Shown one piece after another: positions 25,871 to 34,695 of a stretch of 64,000 nt of DNA (positions within the stretch are counted from its first letter, which is position 1; every line of letters starts with the position of its first letter). The position numbers and the translations under genes are program-made. The stretch covers positions 310,001 through 374,000 of the forward strand of contig NZ_FNCC01000009.1 of the NCBI RefSeq assembly GCF_900100955.1, in the 5' to 3' direction. The notes under the pieces are model-generated. The model saw only the letters and a list, made by a program, of their open reading frames with translations. It made no database searches and was not told the origin of the DNA. Source of the DNA: Lentzea fradiae (GTDB taxonomy: Bacteria; Actinomycetota; Actinomycetes; Mycobacteriales; Pseudonocardiaceae).

Positions 25871-26942
25871 CCAGGTAGTCGCCCAGCTTGGCCGCGATGA
25901 GCCGGTGGTCGCGGGCCGAGAAGTGCCAGTCGCACCCGAGCCGGTCGAGTGCCGGGTCGGCGTAGTTCCAGTAGTGGAGCCGTTGCTCGCCCAGCGCGAC
26001 GCGGTCCCGCACGACCTGGCTCGCGGCCTCGGGGAACGCGCCCGACGCGTCCGGCACGCTCACGATGATCGTCGTCGCGGGGCCGTAGCGGGTGCGCAGC
26101 TTGTCGAGGAACCCGTGGTAGGCGGTCTTGTACTCGGCCACCAGGGTTTCCGGCGTCCACGGTTCGCCGGGTTTCACGGCGGTGGAGAAGTCGTTGGTGC
26201 CCAGGCCGACCACGACGACCCGCGGCCGCCAGGTGGGCGGTTTGCGCCAGACGTCGCCCTCGACGTGCAGCAACGCCCGGTCGTAGTAGTCGCGGTAGCT
26301 GGTGCCGGGGGTGTGGCCGTCGTAGTTGCGCACCATGCCCAGGCCGGAGAACCCGTTGATCTGGTAGTCGGCGTCCAGTGCCTTCGCGGTCAGCGCCCCG
26401 AAGCTCAGGTCGGTGTTGGTGTTGCGGGTGACGCCACCCGTGGCCGAGCAGTCGCGGCCGGTCGACATGTTGCCGTAGCCGGCGGTCAGGGAGTCTCCGA
26501 TGAACTCGACCTGCCGGGTCCGCGGCCCTGGTTTGGGCAGCACCGCCCCACCGCTCGTGGCGACGAACCCGCCGAACTCGCCCGCGGCGTGCGGGCTTTC
26601 AGTCCGCTTGACCAGACGCACGCGATGGTCACCGTCGCTCAACCCCTCGACCCGGTAGGTGGTGCGGCCGGGAGCCACCAGTGTCGCGGTGGTGACGCCG
26701 TCGACCTGCACGTCGTAGTCGTTGGCGGCGTCGTTCAGCACGATCCCGACGCCGGTGCCGCGGAACCGCCCCTCGAAGTACACGCCGGGCCAGCTGTACT
26801 GCCCGGTGCTCGTGACGCGGCCGGCGGTGTGCGCCTTGCCGAGAGGACTGGCCGCCTGCTGTTCTGGAGCGGCGCACGCCGCCGTGGTGACCGCGAGGGT
26901 CGCCACGGCGGCGAGCACCACCGCTGTTCCGGTTCGATGCAC
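25848..26942 (-). CDS. Secreted CE2-like SGNH acetyl esterase
   Basis: A 364-residue exported protein that should remove acetyl groups from xylan or other hemicelluloses. GTG at 26942 has GGAGG 6 bases upstream. The signal region ends AVTTAACAAP, where a cysteine makes a lipoprotein possible. Residues about 40-125 form a jelly-roll domain as in carbohydrate esterase family 2. The SGNH part has EFIGDSLTAGYG (nucleophile Ser), VVVGLGTNDFS (Asn block) and the catalytic pair in DWHFSARDHRLIA. Its position after the xylanase on the same strand supports a role in acetyl-xylan breakdown. A hairpin between the two suggests separate transcription. Confidence 0.82.
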   Translation of the reverse strand: MHRTGTAVVLAAVATLAVTTAACAAPEQQAASPLGKAHTAGRVTSTGQYSWPGVYFEGRFRGTGVGIVLNDAANDYDVQVDGVTTATLVAPGRTTYRVEGLSDGDHRVRLVKRTESPHAAGEFGGFVATSGGAVLPKPGPRTRQVEFIGDSLTAGYGNMSTGRDCSATGGVTRNTNTDLSFGALTAKALDADYQINGFSGLGMVRNYDGHTPGTSYRDYYDRALLHVEGDVWRKPPTWRPRVVVVGLGTNDFSTAVKPGEPWTPETLVAEYKTAYHGFLDKLRTRYGPATTIIVSVPDASGAFPEAASQVVRDRVALGEQRLHYWNYADPALDRLGCDWHFSARDHRLIAAKLGDYLAGLSLRW

Positions 26943-26997
26943 CCGCAACCTCCGATGGTCCGCGGCGGGCGGCATCTCACCGTAGCGCGGTTGGGAA

Positions 26998-27036
26998 GCG
27001 GGTGACCGGGAGTGCCGCATTCTCCCGGCCACCCGC
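26998..27036 (-). terminator. Terminator after the GH10/bxl operon
   Basis: A 15-base-pair stem (arm GCGGGTGACCGGGAG) with one mismatch and a 9-base loop, just downstream of the xylanase stop on the minus strand and upstream of the esterase gene. Confidence 0.65.
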
Positions 27037-27044
27037 GGGCTTGG

Positions 27045-28085
27045 CTACTTCTTGCCGTACAGGCGGAAGTAGGCGGGCTTCGGCTTCAGGTTCTCGTCGA
27101 AGAGGCAGGCCGCGTCCTCACCGGGGAACACGTCGGGCACCCACGAGTGCCGGTCGGTGAAGCCCCAGGTGGTGAACTCGACGCACCGCTTGACCGCGTG
27201 GCAGGCGTCCCATACGTTCCCGAAGTAGTCCGCCTGCGCCTTGAGCTTCTCCGGCGTCACGGGCAACGGGATGCGCACGTCCATCTCGGTGATGGCGACG
27301 TCCACGCCGAGGTCCGCGAACCGCTTGATGTTCTCCTTCACGCCCTGCGGGAAGTCGTACATCAGCGACAGGTGACCCTGGATGCCGACGCCGTGGATCG
27401 GGACGCCCTTGCGCTTCAACGACTTCACCAGCTCGTACGTGGCGTCGCTCTTGGGGTTGAGCCCCTCGATGTTGTAGTCGTTGATGTAGAGCTTGGCCTT
27501 CGGGTCGGCGGCGTGGGCCAGGCGGAACGCGTCGGCGATGTAGTCGTCGCCGAGCTTCGTCTGGAACACCGTCTCCCGGCGCGTGCCGTCCTCGTTGAAC
27601 GCCTCGTTGACGACGTCCCACGCCCTGATCTTACCGCGGTAGCGGCCGGCCTCGTCCGCGATGTGCTTGCGCACCACGGACTTCAGCTCCGCTGCCTCCA
27701 GGTCGGCGACCCAGTCGGGCAGCTGGCTGTGCCAGATCAGCGTGTGGCCCCTGATCGACTTGCCGGTCTTCTTGGCGTAGTCGACGATCGCGTCGGCACC
27801 GGACCAGTCGTACTGGCCGCGCACGGCCTCGACCGTGCCCCACTTCATCTCGTTCTCGGGCGTGACGCTGTCGAACTCGCGCGTCAGCACCTTCTTGTAG
27901 TCCGCCTCGGCGCTCAGGTGCTGGGCAGCCACCGCGCTGCCCACCCACCTGTTCGTCTTGCTGTGCAGCGGTCCACCGTGGTGCGGCGGTTCCGGGTGGT
28001 GGTGCCCCGGTCCCACCGCCGAGGCGGGGACGGCCTGGACGAGCATCACCACGGCGGCGATGCCTGCGGCTAATCGGGTTCGCAC
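27045..28085 (-). CDS. Secreted GH10 endo-1,4-beta-xylanase
   Basis: Hydrolyses the xylan backbone into short xylo-oligosaccharides. GTG at 28085 has AGGGAG upstream; the product is 346 residues with a signal peptide ending PASA. A natural His/Pro-rich stretch (GPGHHHPEPPHHGG) lies near the mature N-terminus. The GH10 barrel contains the acid/base Glu161 in DVVNEAF and the nucleophile Glu267 in ITEMDVR, with substrate motifs NEMKW, RGHTLIWHSQLP and HGVGIQGHL. No binding module is attached. It is the last gene of the xylobiose importer operon, 20 bases after the second permease. Confidence 0.95.
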   Translation of the reverse strand: MRTRLAAGIAAVVMLVQAVPASAVGPGHHHPEPPHHGGPLHSKTNRWVGSAVAAQHLSAEADYKKVLTREFDSVTPENEMKWGTVEAVRGQYDWSGADAIVDYAKKTGKSIRGHTLIWHSQLPDWVADLEAAELKSVVRKHIADEAGRYRGKIRAWDVVNEAFNEDGTRRETVFQTKLGDDYIADAFRLAHAADPKAKLYINDYNIEGLNPKSDATYELVKSLKRKGVPIHGVGIQGHLSLMYDFPQGVKENIKRFADLGVDVAITEMDVRIPLPVTPEKLKAQADYFGNVWDACHAVKRCVEFTTWGFTDRHSWVPDVFPGEDAACLFDENLKPKPAYFRLYGKK

Positions 28086-28105
28086 GATTTCACTCCCTTG
28101 TGAAG

Positions 28106-28921
28106 TCAGCCCTTGACCGAACCGGTGAGGCCACCGACCATGCGGCGTTCGGCGAGCACGAAGAACGTGAGCGCGGGAATCATGGACAACGCCGTGAAGG
28201 CCAGGACCTTCGCCGTGTCCTGCGTGTGTTCGGACTGGAACATCGCCACGCCCAGCGGCAGTGTGAAGTTCGTGGAGTCGTTGAACACGAGCAACGGCAG
28301 CAGGTAGAAGTTCCAGCTGGTGACGAACGCGAGCACGGACACCGTGATCAGCGCCGGCCGCGACAGGGGCAGCAGGATCCGCCAGAAGAAGCCGAGCTTC
28401 GCCGCTCCGTCGAGCAGCGCGGCGTCCTCCAGCTCGTTGGGGATCGCGTGCATGAACGGCCGCAGGATCACGATCGTCACCGGCAGCGAGAACGCCGCCT
28501 CCGGGATAGCGACGCCGAGCGGGTTCTCCAGCAGGTTCAGCTCGCGCAGCCACAGGTACAGCGGCAAGGTGGCCACGCCGAGCGGGAACAGCAGTCCGAG
28601 CGTGAAGAGCGTGTAGAACCCCTCACGGCCGCGGAACCGGTAGCGGGACAACGCGAACGCCGCCATCGAGCCGAGCACGACCGCGAGCGTCGTGGCGATC
28701 ACCGCGATCAGCGCGCTGTTGCCGAGCAGGCGCCAGAACACCGGCGAGCCTGCCACTTCCGCGTAGTTGTCCCACACGAACGGCGCCGGCAAGCCGGCAG
28801 GTGACGAGTTGATCTGCGCCGTGGTGCGGAAACCGCCCAGCACGACGAAGAGCAGTGGCACCACCGTCATGCCCACGACCGCGAACGCGGCGAGATAACC
28901 GATGGCGTTACGACGTGACAT
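28106..28921 (-). CDS. bxlG: Xylobiose-type ABC permease (MalG/BxlG class)
   Basis: A 271-residue membrane protein with six hydrophobic helices. The cytoplasmic EAA loop is NELEDAALLDGAAKLGFFWRILLPLSRPA, the contact site for the ATPase. ATG at 28921 lies one base from the upstream permease stop. With the partner permease and lipoprotein it forms a CUT1 importer. The gene name follows the Streptomyces bxl layout, inferred from neighbours. Confidence 0.88.
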   Translation of the reverse strand: MSRRNAIGYLAAFAVVGMTVVPLLFVVLGGFRTTAQINSSPAGLPAPFVWDNYAEVAGSPVFWRLLGNSALIAVIATTLAVVLGSMAAFALSRYRFRGREGFYTLFTLGLLFPLGVATLPLYLWLRELNLLENPLGVAIPEAAFSLPVTIVILRPFMHAIPNELEDAALLDGAAKLGFFWRILLPLSRPALITVSVLAFVTSWNFYLLPLLVFNDSTNFTLPLGVAMFQSEHTQDTAKVLAFTALSMIPALTFFVLAERRMVGGLTGSVKG

Positions 28922-28922
28922 C

Positions 28923-29894
28923 TCAGCGCACTCCCGTCAACGCGCCGTCCGTGTCGCGACGCAGAGCGAACCGCTGGTACAGCAACGCGAACAGGAAGCA
29001 GATGATGAACAGGATCACCGCGACGGCGCTGCCGAAACCGAACTCGTAGCGCTTGAAGCCGTGGTCGACGAGGTAGGTCGCCATCGTCGTCGACGCGTTG
29101 GCGGGACCGCCGAGCGTCATGATCCAGACCAGGTCGAACAGCTGCAACGACCCGATCACCGACAGGAAGACCCAGATCCGGATCGTCGGTCCCAGCAGGG
29201 GGAGCACGACGTGCCGGGTGGTCTGCCAGGCGCTCGCGCCGTCGAGCGCCGCGGCCTCGCGCAGCTCCGGGGGAACGCCCTGGAGACCGGCGAGCAGCAG
29301 GATGACACCGAAACCGATGTACTTCCACGTGATCACGAGGAACAGCGTGTAGAGCACGATGGACGGGTCGGCGAGCCAGAGCTGCACCAGGCCACCCAGG
29401 CCGATGCCGCGCAGGATCGAGTCGACGAAGCCGCCCGGCTGCAGCATCAGCAGCCAGATCACGGCGGTCACGGCCTCGGACAGCACGTACGGGGCGAAGA
29501 CCACCATGCGCAGGAAGGTCCTGCCGCGGATCTTGCGGTTGAGCAGCATCGCGAGGCTGATGCTGAGCGGCAGCTGCACGACGATGGACAGCACCGCGAT
29601 GATCAGGTTGTGCCCGATGGCGCCTTGGAAGACCTCACCGGACAAAGCGTCGACGTAGTTCTGGAACCCGACGAAGTCCGAGAGAGGACCGAAGCCGTTC
29701 CAGGAGTAGAGGCTGTAGTACGCCGCGACCCCGATGGGGATCAGGACGAACCCGGCGAACAGCACGAGTGCCGGGGTCAGCAGGAGGGCGAGCTCGAGGC
29801 GGGTGCGTGTTCGGGACCGCCGCCGGGTGCCCCCGGCCGCTGGCGCGTGCGGCACGGGGGCGGTCGGCGGCCGCGTGGTGATCGCGGCACTCAT
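28923..29894 (-). CDS. bxlF: Xylobiose-type ABC permease (MalF/BxlF class)
   Basis: A 323-residue CUT1 permease with a basic cytoplasmic N-terminus and six transmembrane segments. Its EAA loop is PPELREAAALDGASAWQTTRHVVLPLLGPT. The start is ATG 29894, overlapping the binding-protein stop; GTG 29897 directly before it is also possible. It pairs with the following permease. Confidence 0.88.
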   Translation of the reverse strand: MSAAITTRPPTAPVPHAPAAGGTRRRSRTRTRLELALLLTPALVLFAGFVLIPIGVAAYYSLYSWNGFGPLSDFVGFQNYVDALSGEVFQGAIGHNLIIAVLSIVVQLPLSISLAMLLNRKIRGRTFLRMVVFAPYVLSEAVTAVIWLLMLQPGGFVDSILRGIGLGGLVQLWLADPSIVLYTLFLVITWKYIGFGVILLLAGLQGVPPELREAAALDGASAWQTTRHVVLPLLGPTIRIWVFLSVIGSLQLFDLVWIMTLGGPANASTTMATYLVDHGFKRYEFGFGSAVAVILFIICFLFALLYQRFALRRDTDGALTGVR

Positions 29895-31168
29895 CACTTG
29901 TTCCCGGCAGCTGCTTCGCTGACCGACTTCACGATGGTGTCAGGGCCTCCCTGGCCCGCGAAGAAGTTCGCGATGGCGTCGTTCAACGCCTGGCCCACCT
30001 TCGTCGGGAACGCGGTGTCGAAGTAGAACTGGAGGTGCGACGCCTTGCTCATGTTCTCCGAGATCGTCTTGTGGGCCTCGCTCTTCAGCGCGGCCACGCC
30101 GGCCTCGGTCACCGGAAGACCGGATCCCGTCTCGGCCAGGATCTTCTGCACCTCGTCGCTGACGAGGTGGCCGAGGAACTCCGAGCACGCCTGGGCGGCA
30201 CGCGTGGTGCAGGAGAACCCGTCACCACCGCCGAGCAGCACGGTCGGGTCGCCCTCTCCACCGGTCACGGCGGGGAAGGGGAACCAGCCGAGCTTCGAGT
30301 CCAGGTCCTTGTCCTCGGTGAGGGCGCGCATCACGTCGGGGTTCCAGTCGCCCTGGAGCTCCATCGCCGCCTGACCGTTGGCGAGGAGACCGGCCGAGCT
30401 GCCCGCGCCCTGCTGGGCGGGGGTGCCGACGAAGCCGTCCTGGAACGGCTTGGTGTCGAGGAACGCCTTGAGGTTCTCGCCCGCCTTGGTGAAGCACGGG
30501 TCGGTGAGCTCGGTCTTCTCGACCGCCTTCTTCAGCGTGTCGACCGAGCACTGGCGCACCGCGAAGTAACCCCAGTAGAACGCGTCCGGCCAGCGGTCCT
30601 TGCCGCCGATCGCGATCGGGGTGACGCCGGTGCCCTTCAGCTTCGTCACCGCGGCGTTCAGCTCTTCCACGGTGCTCGGCGGCGTCGTGATGCCGGCGGC
30701 GGCGAACAGGTCCTTGCGGTACCAGAACCCGACGGCGTGCATCAGGTACGGGACACCGAGCTGCTTGTCGCCGACCTTCCAGCCGTCGGCGTACTTGCCG
30801 ACCGGGCCGATCCAGCCCTTGGAGGACTCGGTGATGTCGGCGATCTTGCCGGACTTCATCTGGTCGGCGAGCTGGCCGCCGCCCCACTGCTGGAAGATGT
30901 CCGGCGGGGTGTTGCCCTGCAGAGCCAGGGGCACCTTGGTCTGGAACTGCTCGTTCTGGAGCGGTTCGATGTTGAACGAAGTGTTCGGGTGGGTCTTGGT
31001 GAAGCCGTCCGCGACTTCCTGCCACTTCGACTTCATCGGTTCGGTGGTTCGGTTGTGCCACCACGTGAGCGTGACGGGACCTTCGGTGGAGGCGTCTCCG
31101 CCACCACCGCACCCAGCCAGCACGAATGCCGCGGCGGCGAAGAGGGCAAGGGGCTTGTTGGAACGCAT
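29894..31168 (-). CDS. bxlE: Xylobiose-type ABC transporter binding lipoprotein
   Basis: A 424-residue CUT1 substrate-binding lipoprotein with lipobox VLAGC. Motifs VTLTWWHNRTTEPMKSKWQEVADGF, PDIFQQWGGGQLADQM and GVPYLMHAVGFWYRKDLF are of the extracellular sugar-binding type. It is flanked by a GH10 xylanase in the operon and by a divergent GH3 beta-xylosidase, so xylobiose or xylo-oligosaccharide is the likely ligand, as for BxlE of streptomycetes. No ATPase gene is nearby, so a shared ATPase such as MsiK would be needed. The promoter is TTGACA at 31252-31247. Confidence 0.87.
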   Translation of the reverse strand: MRSNKPLALFAAAAFVLAGCGGGGDASTEGPVTLTWWHNRTTEPMKSKWQEVADGFTKTHPNTSFNIEPLQNEQFQTKVPLALQGNTPPDIFQQWGGGQLADQMKSGKIADITESSKGWIGPVGKYADGWKVGDKQLGVPYLMHAVGFWYRKDLFAAAGITTPPSTVEELNAAVTKLKGTGVTPIAIGGKDRWPDAFYWGYFAVRQCSVDTLKKAVEKTELTDPCFTKAGENLKAFLDTKPFQDGFVGTPAQQGAGSSAGLLANGQAAMELQGDWNPDVMRALTEDKDLDSKLGWFPFPAVTGGEGDPTVLLGGGDGFSCTTRAAQACSEFLGHLVSDEVQKILAETGSGLPVTEAGVAALKSEAHKTISENMSKASHLQFYFDTAFPTKVGQALNDAIANFFAGQGGPDTIVKSVSEAAAGNK

Positions 31169-31223
31169 GGGAGGTCCACTCCTGACGACGTCGGCCGAGT
31201 TGGACTGCGTGTGTTGGGGCCAG

Positions 31224-31252
31224 AGACTCTCAGCAGGTCGGCCTCGTGTCAA
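31224..31252 (-). promoter_or_regulatory. bxlE promoter
   Basis: On the minus strand, TTGACA (31252-31247), a 17-base spacer and GAGTCT (31229-31224). The -35 abuts the dyad at 31254-31267 and the resulting transcript would start near 31217. Confidence 0.55.
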
Positions 31253-31253
31253 T

Positions 31254-31283
31254 CGTTGTCGATAACGTTTTACACCGCTAGCC
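31254..31283 (+). promoter_or_regulatory. bxlR promoter and shared operator
   Basis: CGTTGTCGATAACG (31254-31267) is an imperfect LacI-type dyad between the two divergent promoters. TTGTCG (31256-31261) and TAGCCT (31278-31283) are spaced by 16 bases and face the LacI gene. The -10 lies 7 bases before the GTG, which suggests a leaderless mRNA. The inner 12 bases match the ara operator at 10 of 12 positions. Confidence 0.55.
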
Positions 31284-31290
31284 TGACCCC

Positions 31291-32304
31291 GTGCCCCCTC
31301 GCCAACGCGTCACCATCCGAGACGTCGCCGCTCAAGCCGGCGTCTCGGTAGCCACCGTGTCCAAGGTCCTCAACCAGCGGTACGGCGTCTCCGCGGACAC
31401 GTTCGCGCGGGTCACGGCCGTGATCAAGGAAATGGGCTACGAGGCGAGCCTCGTGGCCCAGAGCCTGCGCAACCACCGCACGAACGTCATCGGGATCCTC
31501 GTCGCCGACATCGAGCCGTTCAGCACCGAACTGCTCAAAGGCGCGGCGGACGCCATCCGCGGCACCGGTTTCGAGCTCGTCGTCTACTCGGCGGGCGGGC
31601 GGATCGGCGACCCGCAGGGCTGGGAGCACCGGTACCTGACGCGGCTGAGCGGCACGCTCGTGGACGGCGCCGTCCTGGTGACGCCCGCGGTCGACCTGGA
31701 AGGCATCCCGGGAACCCCGGTCGTCGCGGTCGACCCGCACACCGGGCGCGCGGCGCTGCCGACCATCGACTCGGACAACCTGCACGGCGGACGGCTCGCG
31801 ACCGAGCACCTGCTCGCGCTGGGCCACCGCCGGATCGCGCTGATCACCGGCCGCGAGGACCTGAAGTCCGCGCAGCAACGCGAGACCGGCTACCGCGGCG
31901 CGCTCGCCAGCGCCGGTCTGCCGGTGGACGAGAACCTGGTCAGGCGTGGTGACTACGAGGCAGACATAGCGGCCGAGTCGGCCCGCAGGCTGCTGCGCGA
32001 ACCCGACCGTCCCACGGCCGTGTTCGCCGCCAACGACATCACCGCCATCGCTGTCATCCAGGCCGCGCAGGAGCTCGGGCTCCGCGTGCCGGAGGACCTC
32101 GCGGTGGTCGGTTTCGACAACATCCCCGAGTCCGCGCTGTGCACACCGCCGCTCACGACGGTGCAGCAGCCGATACGCGAAATGGGCCACCGGGCCGTCG
32201 AGCTGCTGGTGCGGCTCATCAACGGCGACGAGCCCACCGACACCCACATCACTCTCAGCACCGAGCTGGTCGTCCGGCAGTCGACCCGCCCACTGACCCC
32301 GTGA
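31291..32304 (+). CDS. bxlR: LacI-family regulator of xylobiose genes (BxlR-like)
   Basis: A 337-residue repressor with HTH TIRDVAAQAGVSVATVSKVL, hinge ASLVAQSL and an effector domain ending VVGFDNIPESALCTPPLTTVQQPIREMG. The start is GTG 31291 with no SD, consistent with a leaderless transcript. It is divergent from bxlEFG-xylanase and 10 bases upstream of the GH3 gene. The whole arrangement matches the bxlRA/bxlEFG locus of streptomycetes, so xylobiose or xylose is its probable inducer. Confidence 0.87.
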   Translation: MPPRQRVTIRDVAAQAGVSVATVSKVLNQRYGVSADTFARVTAVIKEMGYEASLVAQSLRNHRTNVIGILVADIEPFSTELLKGAADAIRGTGFELVVYSAGGRIGDPQGWEHRYLTRLSGTLVDGAVLVTPAVDLEGIPGTPVVAVDPHTGRAALPTIDSDNLHGGRLATEHLLALGHRRIALITGREDLKSAQQRETGYRGALASAGLPVDENLVRRGDYEADIAAESARRLLREPDRPTAVFAANDITAIAVIQAAQELGLRVPEDLAVVGFDNIPESALCTPPLTTVQQPIREMGHRAVELLVRLINGDEPTDTHITLSTELVVRQSTRPLTP

Positions 32305-32314
32305 GGTCGTTCCT

Positions 32315-34612
32315 GTGACAACAGAAGCAACCACGCCGGACGAGTTCTGGCGCAACCCCCACGCTCCCGTGGCAGACCGCGTGCGCGACCTGATCGCACG
32401 CATGACGCCGCAGGAGAAGATCGCGCAGCTGCAAGGCATCTGGGTCGGCATCGACGCCGCCGGCGAGATGGCTCCGCACCAGCACGAGTTCGCCGTGGCA
32501 CCGCAGGACTTCGACAAGCTGACCGCCAACGGGATCGGTCAGCTCACCAGGGTCTTCGGCACGCGGCCGGTCGCGCCGGAGGTGGGCGTGCACACGCTCG
32601 CCCGCACGCAGCGGCAGGTCATCGAGTCGAGCCGCTTCGGCATCCCCGCGGTGGTGCACGAGGAGTGCCTCACCGGCCTGGCCGCGTGGCAGGCCACGGT
32701 GTTCCCTGCTCCGTTGTCGTGGGGTGCCACCTTCGACCCGGACCTGGTGCGGCGGATGGCCGCGAAGATCGGTGAGTCGATGCGCCGCATCGGCATCCAC
32801 CAGGGGCTCGCGCCCGTCCTCGACGTCGCGCGCGACCTGCGGTGGGGCCGGATCGAGGAGACCATCGGCGAGGACCCGCACCTGGTGGGCACGATCGCCT
32901 CCGCCTACGTCGCCGGCCTGGAGTCGGCGGGGATCGTCTCGACGCTCAAGCACTTCGCCGGCTACTCGGCCTCCCGCGCCGGCCGCAACCACGCGCCGGT
33001 GTCGATCGGCCCGCGCGAGCTGGCGGACGTGATCCTGCCGCCGTTCGAGATGGCGCTGAAGGCGGGCGCCCGTTCGGTGATGAACTCCTACGCCGACAAC
33101 GATGGCGTGCCCGCCGCGTCCGACCCGACGCTGCTCACCACGAAGCTCCGCGAGGAGTACGGCTTCACCGGGACCGTGGTCGCCGACTACTTCTCGGTGG
33201 CGTTCCTGCACAAGCTGCACGGCGTGGCCGCCGACCGGGAGGACGCCGCGCGGCTCGCCCTGACGGCGGGCATCGACGTCGAGCTGCCCACCGTGGACTG
33301 CTTCGGTGACCCGCTGCTGGAGGGCATCGACGCGGGCAGGGTCGACCTCGCGCTGATCGACAGGGCGCTCGAACGGGTGCTGGCGCAGAAGATCGAGCTG
33401 GGCCTGCTCGACCCCGGCTACTCGCCCGTCGGCGACGCCGGCGTGGACCTGGACGACGACGAGTCGCGCGCCATCGCCCGCGAGGTCGCCGAGAGCTCGA
33501 TCGTGCTGCTGCAGAACGACGGCGTGCTGCCGTTGTCCGGCAAGCGCCTCGCGGTCATCGGGCCGCGCGCGGACGAGGCGGGCGCCATGATGGGCTGCTA
33601 CTCGTTCCCGCTGCACGTCGGCGTGCACTACCCCGACGTCGAGATGGGCATCGAGGTCCCGACGGTGCTCGAGGCGCTGAGCGCGGACCACGAGGTCGTG
33701 TTCGCCCGCGGCTGCCCTGTCACCGGCGGCACCGACGACGAGATCGCCGAGGCCGTCCAGACCGCCCGGCAGGCCGACGTCGCCGTCCTGGTGCTCGGCG
33801 ACCACGCGGGCCTGTTCGGCAGGGGCACGTCCGGCGAGGGCTGCGACGCCTCCGACCTGAACCTCCCCGGACGGCAGGAGGAGCTGCTCGAAGCCGTGCT
33901 GGGCACCGGCATGCCGGTGGTGCTGGTGCTGCTGTCGGGCCGTCCCTACGACCTGTCCCGGCAGGCCGACCGGCTCGCGGCCGTCGTGAGCGGCTTCTAC
34001 GCCGGTGAGGAGGGCGCGGCGGCGATCGCGGGTGTCCTCAGTGGACGCGTGAACCCGTCCGGCAGGCTCCCGATCAGCTTCCCCGGCGCCGGCTCCACCC
34101 AGCCGTCGACCTACCTCACCGCCAAGCTCGGCACGCGCAGCGAGGTCAGCAACGTCGACCCGACGCCGCTGTACCCGTTCGGCCACGGCCTCTCCTACCA
34201 CCCCGCCACCTGGACGACGGTGGGCAGCGAGGAGCGCGAGTGGCCGACCGACGGCGTCTGCCGCGTGCACGTGGTGCTGCGCAACGAGCTGGAGACCGCG
34301 ACCACCGAGGTGGTGCAGCTCTACCTGCACGACCCGGTGGCGGAGGTCGCGAGGCCCGTCCGGCTGCTCGTCGGCGCGGTGAAGGTCCACCTGGAACCCG
34401 GCCAGACCCGTACGGTGACGGCCGAGCTGCACGCCGACCTGACCTCTTACACGGGACGGTCCGGCCGGCGCCAGGTGGACACCGGTGACGTGGAGCTGCA
34501 CGTGGGCACGTCCAGCGCGAACATCCACACCGCGCTGCGGCTGACCCTGACCGGCGAGCGCCGCGAGGTCGGGTTCGACCGGGTGATGTCGCCGGTGTTC
34601 GAGATCCGGTGA
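32315..34612 (+). CDS. bxlA: GH3 beta-xylosidase (BxlA-like)
   Basis: A 765-residue enzyme that cleaves imported xylobiose or xylo-oligosaccharides to xylose. There is no signal peptide, so it acts in the cytoplasm. The (beta/alpha)8 domain has the nucleophile Asp291 in VVADYFSV, preceded by STLKHFAGYSASRAGRNHAPV. The second domain has RGTSGEGCDASDLNLPGRQEELL, and the C-terminus ends in an Fn3-like domain (EVVQLYLHDPVAEVARPVRLLVGA). GTG at 32315 is used, with GAGG overlapping the LacI stop. Some relatives also cut arabinosides. Co-transcribed with bxlR. Confidence 0.92.
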   Translation: MTTEATTPDEFWRNPHAPVADRVRDLIARMTPQEKIAQLQGIWVGIDAAGEMAPHQHEFAVAPQDFDKLTANGIGQLTRVFGTRPVAPEVGVHTLARTQRQVIESSRFGIPAVVHEECLTGLAAWQATVFPAPLSWGATFDPDLVRRMAAKIGESMRRIGIHQGLAPVLDVARDLRWGRIEETIGEDPHLVGTIASAYVAGLESAGIVSTLKHFAGYSASRAGRNHAPVSIGPRELADVILPPFEMALKAGARSVMNSYADNDGVPAASDPTLLTTKLREEYGFTGTVVADYFSVAFLHKLHGVAADREDAARLALTAGIDVELPTVDCFGDPLLEGIDAGRVDLALIDRALERVLAQKIELGLLDPGYSPVGDAGVDLDDDESRAIAREVAESSIVLLQNDGVLPLSGKRLAVIGPRADEAGAMMGCYSFPLHVGVHYPDVEMGIEVPTVLEALSADHEVVFARGCPVTGGTDDEIAEAVQTARQADVAVLVLGDHAGLFGRGTSGEGCDASDLNLPGRQEELLEAVLGTGMPVVLVLLSGRPYDLSRQADRLAAVVSGFYAGEEGAAAIAGVLSGRVNPSGRLPISFPGAGSTQPSTYLTAKLGTRSEVSNVDPTPLYPFGHGLSYHPATWTTVGSEEREWPTDGVCRVHVVLRNELETATTEVVQLYLHDPVAEVARPVRLLVGAVKVHLEPGQTRTVTAELHADLTSYTGRSGRRQVDTGDVELHVGTSSANIHTALRLTLTGERREVGFDRVMSPVFEIR

Positions 34613-34639
34613 CGCGCCCGCGTCGTTGAACGGCAGGCA

Positions 34640-34687
34640 CCTCCGCCGCCCGGTAACGTCCGCTCCGGACGGACCGGACGGCGGAGG
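34640..34687 (+). promoter_or_regulatory. Long hairpin sequestering the terC ribosome binding site
   Basis: CCTCCGCC (34640-34647) pairs with GGCGGAGG (34680-34687) and CCGGT (34650-34654) with ACCGG (34673-34677), separated by a 2x2 internal loop. An inner GTCCG-CTC-CGGAC stem caps it. The GGAGG of terC lies in the 3' arm, so translation may be gated. It does not look like a known riboswitch class to me. Confidence 0.45.
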
Positions 34688-34695
34688 GGTGCTTC

